From assembly GCA_035274465.1 (NCBI GenBank), contig DATEOF010000501.1:13109-77108 (forward strand): a stretch of 64,000 bases of DNA, written 5' to 3'. This stretch comes from JADGRF01 sp035274465 (GTDB taxonomy: Bacteria > Myxococcota_A > Polyangia > Polyangiales > JAFGIB01). Shown here piece by piece: positions 16,267 through 24,645 of the stretch. The notes beneath the pieces were generated by a model, which was given only the letters and a program-made list of their open reading frames with translations, searched no databases and was not told where the DNA came from. The translations under genes and the position numbers were made by a program. Position 1 is the first letter of the stretch. Every line of letters starts with the position of its first letter.

Positions 16267-17126
16267 TTGGCGACCTTCCATTCGATGAACGACTTGGCTG
16301 CCAGCGTGCACAACGCCAGCAACGCCAACAGCGATGCCACGGCGAACGCGGCCGAGAACTGGTACTCGTTGTACAGAATCTCTACGTGCAGAGTCAGCGT
16401 GTTGGTCGCGCCGCGGATGTGGCCCGAGACGACCGAGACAGCACCGAACTCGCCCATCGCGCGCGCGTTGCACAGCACGATGCCGTACAACAGGCCCCAC
16501 TTCACGCGCGGTAGCGTCACGTGCCAGAAGGTGCGAAGGCCTCCCGCGCCGAGCGTGGCCGCGGCTTCTTCCTGCGCCTTGCCCTGCGCTTCCATCAGCG
16601 GGATCAGCTCGCGCGCGACGAACGGCACGGTGACGAAGATCGTGGCCAGCACGATGCCAGGCAGCGCGAACACGATCTCGACGTCGTGGTCGGCTAACCA
16701 CGGGCCGAACCAGCCGTTCGCGCCGAACATCAGCATGTATACCAGGCCGGAGATCACCGGTGAGACCGAGAACGGCAGGTCGATCAAGGTGATCAGCACC
16801 TGCTTGCCGCGGAACTCGAACTTGGTGATCGCCCAGGCAGCCGCCAGCCCGAACAGCGCGTTGAGGGGTACCGCGATCCCTGCGGCCAACAACGTGAGCC
16901 GGATCGCGGACAATGCGTCCGCGTCGCTGATCGCGTGGCTGAAGGTCGTGAAGCCCTTCTTGGTGGCTTCGTAGAAGACGGCGCCCAGCGGGACGAAGAG
17001 GAACAGCGTCAGGAAGCCGAGCGCGACGGCGATGAGACCGAAGCGCACCCATGTGGGTTCCGCGCGCACGTTCGTGCGTGCGTGCAAGGCGGCGAGAGGA
17101 GCGGGCAGGGTGGAGGCGTCTGGCAT
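16263..17126 (-). CDS. cysW: Sulfate ABC transporter permease CysW
   Basis: This 287-residue inner-membrane permease has about six helices and the EAA loop that docks on the ATPase (EEAAATLGAGGLRTFWHVTLPRV, about residues 191-213). FSVSPVISGLVYMLMFGANGW and ARAMGEFGAVSVVSGHIRGATNTLTL are diagnostic of CysW. ATG 17126 is chosen because it shares one base with the cysT stop (TGATG). A start 36 nt upstream would add residues not seen in the family. It works with CysT as the sulfate-conducting heterodimer. Confidence 0.92.
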   Translation of the reverse strand: MPDASTLPAPLAALHARTNVRAEPTWVRFGLIAVALGFLTLFLFVPLGAVFYEATKKGFTTFSHAISDADALSAIRLTLLAAGIAVPLNALFGLAAAWAITKFEFRGKQVLITLIDLPFSVSPVISGLVYMLMFGANGWFGPWLADHDVEIVFALPGIVLATIFVTVPFVARELIPLMEAQGKAQEEAAATLGAGGLRTFWHVTLPRVKWGLLYGIVLCNARAMGEFGAVSVVSGHIRGATNTLTLHVEILYNEYQFSAAFAVASLLALLALCTLAAKSFIEWKVAK

Positions 17127-17971
17127 CAGGTCACCTCCGCGCGATGGTGGCTCAGCCGCCACTGGAGGTAGTTGATCAACAGCAGGAGCGTGAACGAGAT
17201 CAGCAGCATGACCACTGCCACCGCCGTGGCACCCGCGTAGTCGTACTGCTCGAGCTTGGTGATGATGATCAGCGGCGTGATCTCGGACACCAGCGGGATG
17301 TTGCCGGCGATGAAGATCACCGACCCGTATTCGCCGACCGCGCGCGCGAAGGCCAGTGCGAAGCCGGTCATCAACGCCGGGCGTACGCTCGGGAAGAGCA
17401 CGTATCTGAAGGTCGCCCAGCGGCCGGCGCCGAGTGTGGCCGCTGCCTCTTCGCGCTCGGCCTCGAGCTCTTCGAGGACCGGCTGCACGGTGCGCACGAC
17501 GAACGGCAGGCCGATGAAGATCAGCGCGATCATCACACCCAGCCGCGTGAACGCGACCTTGATTCCGAGCGGCTCGAGGAACGAACCGATGAAGCCGTTG
17601 GGTGCGTAGATGGCCGTCAACGCGATGCCCGCGACCGAGGTCGGCAGCGCGAACGGCAAGTCGACCAGCGCGTCGATCAGCTTGCGGCCTGGAAAGCGGT
17701 AGCGCACCAGCACCCAGGCCACGACGAAGCCGAATACCGCATTGATCGTTGCTGCCGCGAGCGACGCGCCGAATGACAGCTTGTAGGCGGCGACGACGCG
17801 GGGCGACGCCACTGCGGCCCAGAACCGCTCGCCAGTCAGCGTGAAGGTCTTGATGAACGCCGCCGACAGCGGGATCAGGATCAACAGGCTGAGGTAGGCG
17901 AGCGTGAAGCCGAGCGATAGCCGGAACCCCGGCAGCACGTGGCCGCGGCGTTGGATGCTGAGCGCGGACAT
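17126..17971 (-). CDS. cysT: Sulfate ABC transporter permease CysT (CysU)
   Basis: This 281-residue permease has about six transmembrane helices, starting with the VLPGFRLSLGFTLAYLSLLILIPLSA helix. It carries the EAA loop EEAAATLGAGRWATFRYVLFPSV and the CysT words LPFALPTSVAGIALTAIYAPNG and FARAVGEYGSVIFIAGNIP. It pairs with CysW to form the channel of the sulfate/thiosulfate importer. The gene starts 7 nt after the binding-protein stop and runs directly into cysW. Confidence 0.92.
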   Translation of the reverse strand: MSALSIQRRGHVLPGFRLSLGFTLAYLSLLILIPLSAAFIKTFTLTGERFWAAVASPRVVAAYKLSFGASLAAATINAVFGFVVAWVLVRYRFPGRKLIDALVDLPFALPTSVAGIALTAIYAPNGFIGSFLEPLGIKVAFTRLGVMIALIFIGLPFVVRTVQPVLEELEAEREEAAATLGAGRWATFRYVLFPSVRPALMTGFALAFARAVGEYGSVIFIAGNIPLVSEITPLIIITKLEQYDYAGATAVAVVMLLISFTLLLLINYLQWRLSHHRAEVT

Positions 17972-17978
17972 GCGGGCC

Positions 17979-18980
17979 CTACTTGATGTAGATCTGGTCG
18001 AAGATGCCGCCGTCAGCGAAGTGCGCCTTCTGCGCCTTCTGCCAGCCGCCGAACAGCTCGTCGATCGTGAACAGCTTCACCTTCGGGAACTGCGCCGCGT
18101 ACTTGGCAGAGACCTTGGGATCGATCGGCCGGTAGAAGTTCTTGGCTGCGATCTCCTGCGCCTCGGGCGTGTACCAGTACTGCAGGTACGCCTCGGCGAC
18201 CTTGCGCGTGCCCTTCTTGTCCACGACCTTGTCGACCACGCTGATTGGCGGCTCGGCGAGGATCGAGAGCGAAGGCGCGACGATGTCGAACTTGCCGGGC
18301 CCGAGCTCCTTGATCGCCAACACGGCCTCGTTCTCCCAGGAGATCAGCACGTCTCCGATGCCGCGCTCGACGAAGGTGGTGGTCGCGCCGCGCGCGCCCG
18401 AGTCGAGCACGGCCACGTTCTTGTACAGCGCACTGACGAACTGCTTGGCCTTCTCCGGATCGTTGCCCTGTGTCTTGAGTGCATAGCCCCAGGCTGCGAG
18501 GTAGTTCCAGCGCGCGCCGCCGGAGGTCTTCGGGTTGGGCGTGATCACCGACACGCCGGGCTTGATCAGATCGTTCCAGTCCTTGATCCCCTTCGGGTTG
18601 CCCTTGCGTACCAGGAACACGATGGTCGAGGTATACGGGGCGCTGTTGTGGGGTAAGCGTTTTTGCCAATCCGCGGGCAAGAGCTTGCCCTTCTCGGCGA
18701 TCTCGTCGATGTCGTACGCGAGTGCCAGCGTGACCACGTCGGCCGCGAGGCCGTCGATCACGGCGCGTCCTTGCTTGCTCGAGCCGCCGTGCGACTGCTT
18801 GATCGTCACGGCCTGGCCGGACTTGCCCTGCCAGTACTTGGCGAACGCCGCGTTATAGGCTTCGTAGAGCTCGCGCGTCGGATCGTACGAGACGTTGAGC
18901 AATTCGCTCTGGGCCTGCGCGGGTAGTGCTCCCAAGGCGAGCGAAGCGACGAAGAGCGCGGTCAGCAAAGATGCTTTCAT
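17979..18980 (-). CDS. Periplasmic sulfate-binding protein
   Basis: This 333-residue protein has a Sec signal peptide (ASLLTALFVASLALGALPAQAQ, about residues 3-24) and then the sulfate-binding family sequence SELLNVSYDPTRELYEAYN. IKQSHGGSSKQGRAVIDGLAADVVTLALAYDID and PNPKTSGGARWNYLAAWGYAL provide the oxyanion-binding loops. It delivers sulfate, and perhaps thiosulfate, to CysT/CysW. Sbp and CysP cannot be told apart here. The start is ATG 18980 with AGGA about 9 nt upstream; a longer frame 48 nt upstream adds charged residues before the signal and is rejected. It is the first gene of the operon; no riboswitch or clear CysB-type site was seen in the 174-nt divergent spacer. Confidence 0.92.
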   Translation of the reverse strand: MKASLLTALFVASLALGALPAQAQSELLNVSYDPTRELYEAYNAAFAKYWQGKSGQAVTIKQSHGGSSKQGRAVIDGLAADVVTLALAYDIDEIAEKGKLLPADWQKRLPHNSAPYTSTIVFLVRKGNPKGIKDWNDLIKPGVSVITPNPKTSGGARWNYLAAWGYALKTQGNDPEKAKQFVSALYKNVAVLDSGARGATTTFVERGIGDVLISWENEAVLAIKELGPGKFDIVAPSLSILAEPPISVVDKVVDKKGTRKVAEAYLQYWYTPEAQEIAAKNFYRPIDPKVSAKYAAQFPKVKLFTIDELFGGWQKAQKAHFADGGIFDQIYIK

Positions 18981-19154
18981 TGACTGATGTCCTGGTTGAA
19001 ACTCGAAGTGCGTCTGGCGGGTGCCCACAGCAACATCCAGGCCAGCCGTGAGAGCTCAATGTGTGCGCGCATCTCCGCCAGATCTTGACTGGGCTGATGG
19101 ATAATCCCAGCCTCCTTCACGGGTCCCCGTGATCACGCACGGAACTCCAGCGCG

Positions 19155-20495
19155 GTGACAGACGAAACGACCAAGCCCAGCTTGCCGCCGAGCCCGGCGA
19201 CTCTCGGTCGCTTCGGTGCCGGAGTGCTGGTCGTCGCGCTCGCGTCCGCTGCCTTCGCGTTGACGTTTCGCTGGGCGCTGTTGCTGGTCGTGGAGGGGCT
19301 GTCGGAGGCATCCGACGTGGTCAGCGCGATGCGCGGCTTGCCGTGGTATCTGCGCTGGTCGTTGCCGGCGCTCGGCGGTCTGCTCGCGGGTGCGGTCGGC
19401 TTGATCAGCGCGCGCTTCGGCAGCAGCCAGGGCGTGAGCGACGTGATGGAAGCGGTGGTGCTCGGGCGCGGACGGATCTCGCTGCGCGTCACGCTGCTCA
19501 AGTCGCTGGCTTCGTGGCTCGCGATCGCGAGCGGCGGGTCGCTGGGTCGCGAGGGTCCGCTGATCCAGTTCGGTGGCGCGATCGCGCAGTTCGTCAGCAG
19601 CCGCTTGTCGCTCTCGGCGACGCACTCGCGCCGCTTGATCGCGGCCGGTGCCGCTGCGGGCTTTGCCGCGGCGTACAACACGCCGTTCGCCGCGGTGTTG
19701 TTCGTGATCGAGGTGGTGACCGGTGTCGTCGTGCTCGACGCCATCCTGCCGGCGTTGGTCGCCACCAGCATCGCCACTGCGCTCGTGCGTGCTGCGGCAG
19801 GCGAGGGCGCGATCTACGGCCAGCGTGTGTTCCACTTGATGGCGCCGCTCGAGCTCCTGGCGTTCGCGGGCCTCGGGATCGTCGCGGCGCTCACCGCACA
19901 GGCCTTCATGCGGCTGCTGACGTTCGGCGAAGAACTGTTCCGCCGCTCGGGTTTGCCGTTGCCATGGAGACCGGCGCTCGGTGGCGCGATCGCCGGAGCC
20001 TGCGTCGCGCTGTTGCCGGAGATCGCGGGTAACGGCTACGAGCCACTCAACCTGCTGCTCGACGGTGAGTTCACGCCGGGATTCGTGTTGCTGCTCGCGC
20101 TCGGCAAGGCTCTGGCGACCACGGCTTCGGTGTCGTCGGGCAGTCCAGGTGGTGTGTTTACGCCCACGCTGTTGATCGGCGGTGCCACGGGCTTCCTGTA
20201 TTGTACGGCGCTCTCCCACGTCGCCCAGCTCGGGCCGGCCGGCGGCTACGCGCTGGTGGGTATGGCCGCGGCGACGGCGGCCAGCACACACGCGCCGCTG
20301 ATGGCCGCAGTGATGGTCTTCGAACTCTCCGGCGACTACGCGATCGCACTGCCGTTGGTGCTGGCGACGGCGCTGGCCACGTCGATCTCGCGCCGGCTCC
20401 GCCGTGAATCGATCTATGCGGCCGAGCTCAAGCAGCGCGGCATCGCGTGGGAGTTGACGATCGACGGTCGGCGCTTACAAGTGACGAAACGTTGA
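19155..20495 (+). CDS. ClC-family chloride channel/transporter
   Basis: This 446-residue membrane protein has the three ClC selectivity regions: GSSQGV (residues 89-94, in place of GSGIP), GREGP (131-135, with the gating Glu133) and GGVFTPTLLIGGATG near residue 332. It should move chloride or a related anion, possibly coupled to protons. The position matching the internal proton-transfer Glu of the E. coli exchanger appears to be Val in LFVIEVVTG, which hints at channel-like or differently coupled transport. No C-terminal CBS pair is present. The start is GTG 19155, divergent from the sulfate-binding protein gene. Confidence 0.88.
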   Translation: MTDETTKPSLPPSPATLGRFGAGVLVVALASAAFALTFRWALLLVVEGLSEASDVVSAMRGLPWYLRWSLPALGGLLAGAVGLISARFGSSQGVSDVMEAVVLGRGRISLRVTLLKSLASWLAIASGGSLGREGPLIQFGGAIAQFVSSRLSLSATHSRRLIAAGAAAGFAAAYNTPFAAVLFVIEVVTGVVVLDAILPALVATSIATALVRAAAGEGAIYGQRVFHLMAPLELLAFAGLGIVAALTAQAFMRLLTFGEELFRRSGLPLPWRPALGGAIAGACVALLPEIAGNGYEPLNLLLDGEFTPGFVLLLALGKALATTASVSSGSPGGVFTPTLLIGGATGFLYCTALSHVAQLGPAGGYALVGMAAATAASTHAPLMAAVMVFELSGDYAIALPLVLATALATSISRRLRRESIYAAELKQRGIAWELTIDGRRLQVTKR

Positions 20496-20645
20496 CGTAA
20501 CGAAGGCCTCGCGCGCCGCAATTTCACCTTCTCCGGCTAGCTCCGCGCACTCGGGTTTGTGACGAGTGTGACCTGGATCTCAGTCGGTCTGCGCGGCGAG
20601 TCTGGCCACGTGAGTCAATGAAACTAAACACATGAAAGGAGCTTT

Positions 20646-21980
20646 GTGCTCGAAAGCAGCGTTGTTAGTCTGGCGAGGCAGTCGTTTGTTAGGGGGCTGC
20701 CAACTGGTTCCGACGCTGTGGGGTGGACGATGGCCTTCGTCGAAGATTGGCATCGCATCACGGCACTCGATCATCAGCCTGTGTTGCGTAACTTACTCAT
20801 TACTCAGGGCTACCACGAGCTGTCGCACGGCTTCGCGCGAATGCTCGGTCCCGAGAACATCACGTGGTTTGGTTTTGCATCCTGGTCATCCAAGACCGTG
20901 GGACGCTTCCTGCAAAACCAACAGCTGCCTCGGTTGCTCGGCGATTGGCTGGAGCACGCGAGGTTGCATGCCGAGCCAGCGGGTGTGGCGTCGCTGTCGG
21001 CTGCGGTGCACGACATGCGCTCGTACCTGGCCAAGGGCAACAGCGAGGTGTTCCGCGAGCTGGCGCCGTTGTTTGGCAACTTCCTCTCGGCGTTCGAGGC
21101 CGATAGCGAACCCGACCTGCCGCGGCTCAATCGTTTCATCGATGCGCTGGCGAACGGCGAGAGCGCGCCGGATCACATCACTCCGCACCCGACGACGCGC
21201 GAGCTCGAGCTGCGCGGACAGGGGGGGCAGGCGCGGTTGGGCGACGCGCTGCGCCACTACTATCACGCGAAATTCGAGCCCGACGCCAAGCGCAAGGCGG
21301 AGCGCATCCTGCTGGCCAATGCGAACATCGGCATGCACGAGCAGACGCGCTTGCAGACCTACATTCGCGGCGCGCTCGACGCTCCGGTGCGCCGCTTGCT
21401 CGAGCGCGATTCGCACGCGCCGCCGCCGTGCGCGCTCTCGATGCACAACGGTTCGTGGTTCTCACTCAAGGCCCAAGACGTGTTCCGGCGCTTCGCGACC
21501 GAGCGCGTGCTGACGTTGAACCTGCCGGACAGCCAGCTGCGACTCGGCCACGATCTGCGCGCGGCGCCGGGGCAGCCGCTGATCCCCCAGTTGTTACAGG
21601 ACATCGAGCATCCCGAGCTCGGCCAGGTGTTCTCGCACTACGCTCCGGCGCCGGAGCTGCCGCGGCCGGTGCCGAAGTTCAAGCAACTGTTCGCGCTCGA
21701 CGTGCCGTTCACCGGCGTCGGTGCGGCGCGCGGCAGCTGTCGCGAAGGCGCGCTCGAGCCGCCGCCGCGAGCTGCACGCGGCCCGGAGCGTGTACGGCCG
21801 GGGCAAGTGGCGCGGGGTACCGCGGCGCAGGACTGGTCCTCGCTGCACCAGCGCATGCGCTTCATCCTGGAGCTGTTTCGCTCGAGACAGCGCAACCAGC
21901 GCCTACTCGAGCCCACCTTCAGCGCGGCACAGGTGGACGTGCTGAAGCGCGGGCGGATTCCGCATGGACCTTTGACGTAG
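20646..21980 (+). CDS. Conserved hypothetical protein, possibly with two compensating frameshifts
   Basis: This 444-residue protein is not assigned. The region from about residue 29 (MAFVEDWHRITALDHQPVLRNLLITQGYHELSHGF, then WFGFASWSSKTVGRFL) looks like a conserved helical family seen in actinobacteria and myxobacteria without known function. Between about residues 359 and 391 the frame becomes Gly/Pro/Arg-rich. The next frame over the same bases reads more naturally as AVAKARSSRRRELHAARSVY and GRGKWRG. After that the original frame resumes with LHQRMRFILELFRSRQRNQRLL. This suggests paired indels (real or sequencing). AAGGAG lies 4 nt before GTG 20646; ATG 20730 is an alternative start that begins right at the conserved part. 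Confidence 0.6.
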   Translation: MLESSVVSLARQSFVRGLPTGSDAVGWTMAFVEDWHRITALDHQPVLRNLLITQGYHELSHGFARMLGPENITWFGFASWSSKTVGRFLQNQQLPRLLGDWLEHARLHAEPAGVASLSAAVHDMRSYLAKGNSEVFRELAPLFGNFLSAFEADSEPDLPRLNRFIDALANGESAPDHITPHPTTRELELRGQGGQARLGDALRHYYHAKFEPDAKRKAERILLANANIGMHEQTRLQTYIRGALDAPVRRLLERDSHAPPPCALSMHNGSWFSLKAQDVFRRFATERVLTLNLPDSQLRLGHDLRAAPGQPLIPQLLQDIEHPELGQVFSHYAPAPELPRPVPKFKQLFALDVPFTGVGAARGSCREGALEPPPRAARGPERVRPGQVARGTAAQDWSSLHQRMRFILELFRSRQRNQRLLEPTFSAAQVDVLKRGRIPHGPLT

Positions 21981-22031
21981 GCGAGTTGGCTCGGAGCTTG
22001 CGTCCTTCAGCGACAGCGGAAGGAGCGAGCC

Positions 22032-22502
22032 ATGAACCTGCTATTGGCCGTAGACGATTCGCACTATTCGGACCTGGCGGCGAGTGAGGTCGCGGCGCGG
22101 CCTTGGCCTCGAGGGACTGTGTTGCGCGTGCTCTCGGTCGCGCCGACGTTGCTGGGCGCATCGGTGCCCGGTGTTCCGCTCGCGGGCGCGTTGGGCGTGG
22201 GCATGCCGTACAGCGGTGAGTTCGAGGCCCGCAAAGAGCTGCTGGAAGGCGCCAATCGCCTGGTATTACGCGTCGCCGAGCGCTTCGACCGCGAGATGCT
22301 TCGGATCGAGACGGTGGTGCGCGAGGGAGATGCGGGCAGCGAGATCATCGCCGAGGCCGAGACCTGGCCTGCAGATCTGATCGTCGTGGGGTCGCATGGG
22401 CGGACTGGCCTGAAGAGGCTGATCCTGGGGAGTGTCGCGCACTACGTCACCAACCACAGTCCGTGCTCGGTGGAGATCATCCGCGCGCGCAAATCACTGT
22501 GA
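22032..22502 (+). CDS. Universal stress protein, UspA family
   Basis: This 156-residue cytoplasmic protein has the UspA fold. It begins MNLLLAVDDSHYSD and ends with the ATP-binding signature GSHGRTGLKRLILGSVAHYV (about residues 122-141), i.e. G-x2-G-x9-G-S, the ATP-binding type. It probably binds ATP and acts in stress adaptation; no partner is indicated. GGAAGGAG lies 6 nt before the ATG. It is monocistronic, convergent with the SDR gene. Confidence 0.9.
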   Translation: MNLLLAVDDSHYSDLAASEVAARPWPRGTVLRVLSVAPTLLGASVPGVPLAGALGVGMPYSGEFEARKELLEGANRLVLRVAERFDREMLRIETVVREGDAGSEIIAEAETWPADLIVVGSHGRTGLKRLILGSVAHYVTNHSPCSVEIIRARKSL

Positions 22503-22535
22503 TGGGGCGGAATTGTAGCTGCGGGCAACGGCGCC

Positions 22536-23348
22536 TCAGGGGCTTGGTCGCATACCTTGCCCTGGGCGATACATCCTCGGCGGCTTGTTACCCGCCATCT
22601 GCCCACCATCGATCGGCAACACCACCCCGGTGATGAAGGCCGCCTGCTCCGAACACAACCACAACACCGCAGCCGACACCTCATCCACAGTCCCGACCCG
22701 CCGCATCGGCACCGCCTGCGCCGCCCCCCGCTGCGCCTCTCCCCCGGCCGCTTGCAAGTGATGCGTCAAGATCGGTCCCGGCGCGACCACGTTCACGCGA
22801 ATGTTCTGATCCGCGTAGTCGAGCGCCGCGACCTTCGTCAGACCGATGATGCCCGCCTTGCCCGCGACGTACGCGCTCAAGCCGCTCGTCCCGCGCATGC
22901 CCGCAGTCGAAGCCATATTGACGATCGCACCGCCACCCGAGCGCAATATCGCCGGGATCTGGTACTTCATGCCCAGGAACGTACCGCGCACGTTCGCGCG
23001 GATGCCGCGGTCGAAGTCGTCCACCTCGATCTCGGCGAGCGGCGCGGGCATCGGCCCGTCGGTCGCATTGTTGAACGCGGCGTCCAGGCGCCCGAACGTC
23101 TCCAACGTCCGCTGTACCAGGTGCTCGACAGCGCCCGCGTCGCCGACATCCGTCCGCACAGCCAGCGCCTCGCCGCCCTGATCGCGGATACCCGCCGCCA
23201 CGGCTTCGAGTGCCTGCAGATCGCGCGCGGCGATCACCACGCTGGCGCCCGCACGCGCGAAGGCCTGGGCCGTCGCAGCGCCTATGCCCTTGCTGGCGCC
23301 GGCGACCAGCGCAACTTTGCCTCTGAACCACGCATTGTGCTCGGTCAT
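22536..23348 (-). CDS. Short-chain dehydrogenase/reductase
   Basis: This 270-residue classical SDR has the cofactor loop GASKGIG (residues 17-23), the acidic TDVGDAGAV segment, an NNAT motif (NNA in place of NNAG), the active Ser in NMASTAGM, the catalytic pair YVAGK, and VNVVAPGPILT. The C-terminal GVVLPIDGGQ is typical of FabG-like oxidoreductases, which reduce or oxidise alcohol/ketone groups with NAD(P)H. The Arg-free, Ala-Arg-Asp region after the second strand (IAARD) favours NADP. The ATG at 23348 is preferred over a longer frame because the Rossmann fold starts soon after. The substrate is unknown. Confidence 0.88.
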   Translation of the reverse strand: MTEHNAWFRGKVALVAGASKGIGAATAQAFARAGASVVIAARDLQALEAVAAGIRDQGGEALAVRTDVGDAGAVEHLVQRTLETFGRLDAAFNNATDGPMPAPLAEIEVDDFDRGIRANVRGTFLGMKYQIPAILRSGGGAIVNMASTAGMRGTSGLSAYVAGKAGIIGLTKVAALDYADQNIRVNVVAPGPILTHHLQAAGGEAQRGAAQAVPMRRVGTVDEVSAAVLWLCSEQAAFITGVVLPIDGGQMAGNKPPRMYRPGQGMRPSP

Positions 23349-23421
23349 GGGTCCACCCCTTTGCCGAGCTCGATCTAGGAACAACTCGAAGTGCGTCAAC
23401 TATCGAGTCACACCTTTCCGA

Positions 23422-23958
23422 CTAACCCGACCGCAGCTCACCCAGCAGCACGCGCTTGCCCGTGTCGTCGTATGCCCAGACCTTGGTCAGCGTCTTGGCC
23501 GCGGCTGCTGTGCGCGCGAGCTCGATCTCGCAGCACGCGTAGACCGCGCCGTCGGCGGGATCGAACGTGATCTCGGGCATCACCTTCAGCTGCTTGCCGT
23601 CGGCGGAGAGCACCTCTGCGTCCAGCCGCCGCACGCCGCGCAGATCGAGCGGTACCTTGGTGATCAGGATGTCGATCTCGCCGGAGAGATCGGGTGTCTT
23701 GAATTCCTCGAAGTCCATGCACACCACGCGCAGGTCGCTCTTCTTCATCTCTTCGACTTCGCGCGCGGTCAGCCACAGGCTGATCGTGCCGCGGTCGCGC
23801 ATCTCGCGCAGCGTGCGGCCCAGCTGCTCGCGAAAGCGTAGCTCGGGGGCTTCGTCCGCCAGCGCGCGCGCGAACAACTCTTCCTCGTACGCGTGTACCT
23901 GTTCGTCCGGCTGTCCCGAGCGCAAGTACTCGTCGAGTTTGCTGAGCTCGGCGGTCAT
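23422..23958 (-). CDS. Hypothetical protein coupled to a sigma factor
   Basis: This 178-residue protein has no recognised family. An N-terminal acidic helical part (SKLDEYLRSGQPDEQVHAYEEELFARALADEAPELRFREQ shortened here) is followed by a helix-turn-helix-like stretch (LWLTAREVEEMKKSDLR) and a beta-rich C-terminal half (KVPLDLRGVRRLDAEVL, ACCEIELARTAAAAKTL). There is no membrane segment and no zinc-binding HxxxCxxC motif, so it is not an obvious ZAS-type anti-sigma factor. The ATG overlaps the upstream sigma gene as ATGA, so it is translationally coupled and may regulate it. That role is inferred from position only. Confidence 0.6.
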   Translation of the reverse strand: MTAELSKLDEYLRSGQPDEQVHAYEEELFARALADEAPELRFREQLGRTLREMRDRGTISLWLTAREVEEMKKSDLRVVCMDFEEFKTPDLSGEIDILITKVPLDLRGVRRLDAEVLSADGKQLKVMPEITFDPADGAVYACCEIELARTAAAAKTLTKVWAYDDTGKRVLLGELRSG

Positions 23959-24527
23959 GCTTGCCTCCAGGAGATCGGTCGCTCCAGGCAGCTGCGCAAC
24001 GCCGCCAGCGTGCGGTGGCGGATCACGCGCACGTTCGCCTCGCTCAGGGCCAGGTTGCTGGCGATCTGCGCGTCCGCGTGGTCGTCGCAGAAGGTCGCGT
24101 GCATCACCTTGCGCGCGTGCTCGGTCAGCTGCGAGTAGCAATCCTCCAGCTGCTCGCGGCGCAGCTCGAGCGGCGCGTCGAAGGCCACCAGATCGTCGGC
24201 GCTCAGGCCGAACTGTGCCTGGAGCTCGCGGCGGCGCTCGCCCACCCGCGCGCGTTCGCGCGCCAGGTTGCGGCAGATGCCCAGCGCGAAACCGGCGAGC
24301 CGCGCCGGATCCTGGATCCGCTGCGAGCGCATGGCCTCGATCAGCAAGAGCAACGCGTCCTGGGTGAAGTCCTCGGCCGCTGGGGGCGGCAGCCGCCGTT
24401 GGGCGAAGGCGCGCATCGCCGGCAACAGGCGCCGGCAGACTTCGCGCTCCGCTGCCTGGTCGCCGCTCAAGGCGCGCTGAACGATGGGATCGAGCGCGGG
24501 TCTTTGAAACTCGGTCGCTGAGTCCAT
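23955..24527 (-). CDS. ECF-like RNA polymerase sigma factor
   Basis: This 190-residue protein has sigma-70 regions 2 and 4 and lacks regions 1 and 3. Region 2 is RRLLPAMRAFAQRRLPPPAAEDFTQDALLLL (about residues 31-61) with GFALGICRNLARERAR. Region 4 includes LTEHARKVMHATFCDDHADAQIASNLALSEANVRVIRHRTL. It directs RNA polymerase to a small regulon. The ATG at 24527 is chosen because upstream residues are not sigma-like. It overlaps the downstream unknown gene by 4 nt and is divergent from the NmrA-like gene with a 118-nt shared spacer. The signal it answers is unknown. Confidence 0.8.
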   Translation of the reverse strand: MDSATEFQRPALDPIVQRALSGDQAAEREVCRRLLPAMRAFAQRRLPPPAAEDFTQDALLLLIEAMRSQRIQDPARLAGFALGICRNLARERARVGERRRELQAQFGLSADDLVAFDAPLELRREQLEDCYSQLTEHARKVMHATFCDDHADAQIASNLALSEANVRVIRHRTLAALRSCLERPISWRQA

Positions 24528-24645
24528 GCTGGGCAGCCCCACGATAGCGCGACCTCCGCTTTCGAGCCATCGCCGTGTAACGCCGGGCCGCTTCGCACCA
24601 CTTCCCCATTGGCGAGGGCCGAGTGCCACGCCCAGGAGCTCGAAC

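Noticed and set aside
18981..19154. Possible riboswitch or CysB-like site before the sulfate-binding protein gene
   Set aside because: No SAM- or sulfate-related riboswitch structure or clear operator could be recognised; only a weak CTGGG/CCCAG pairing.
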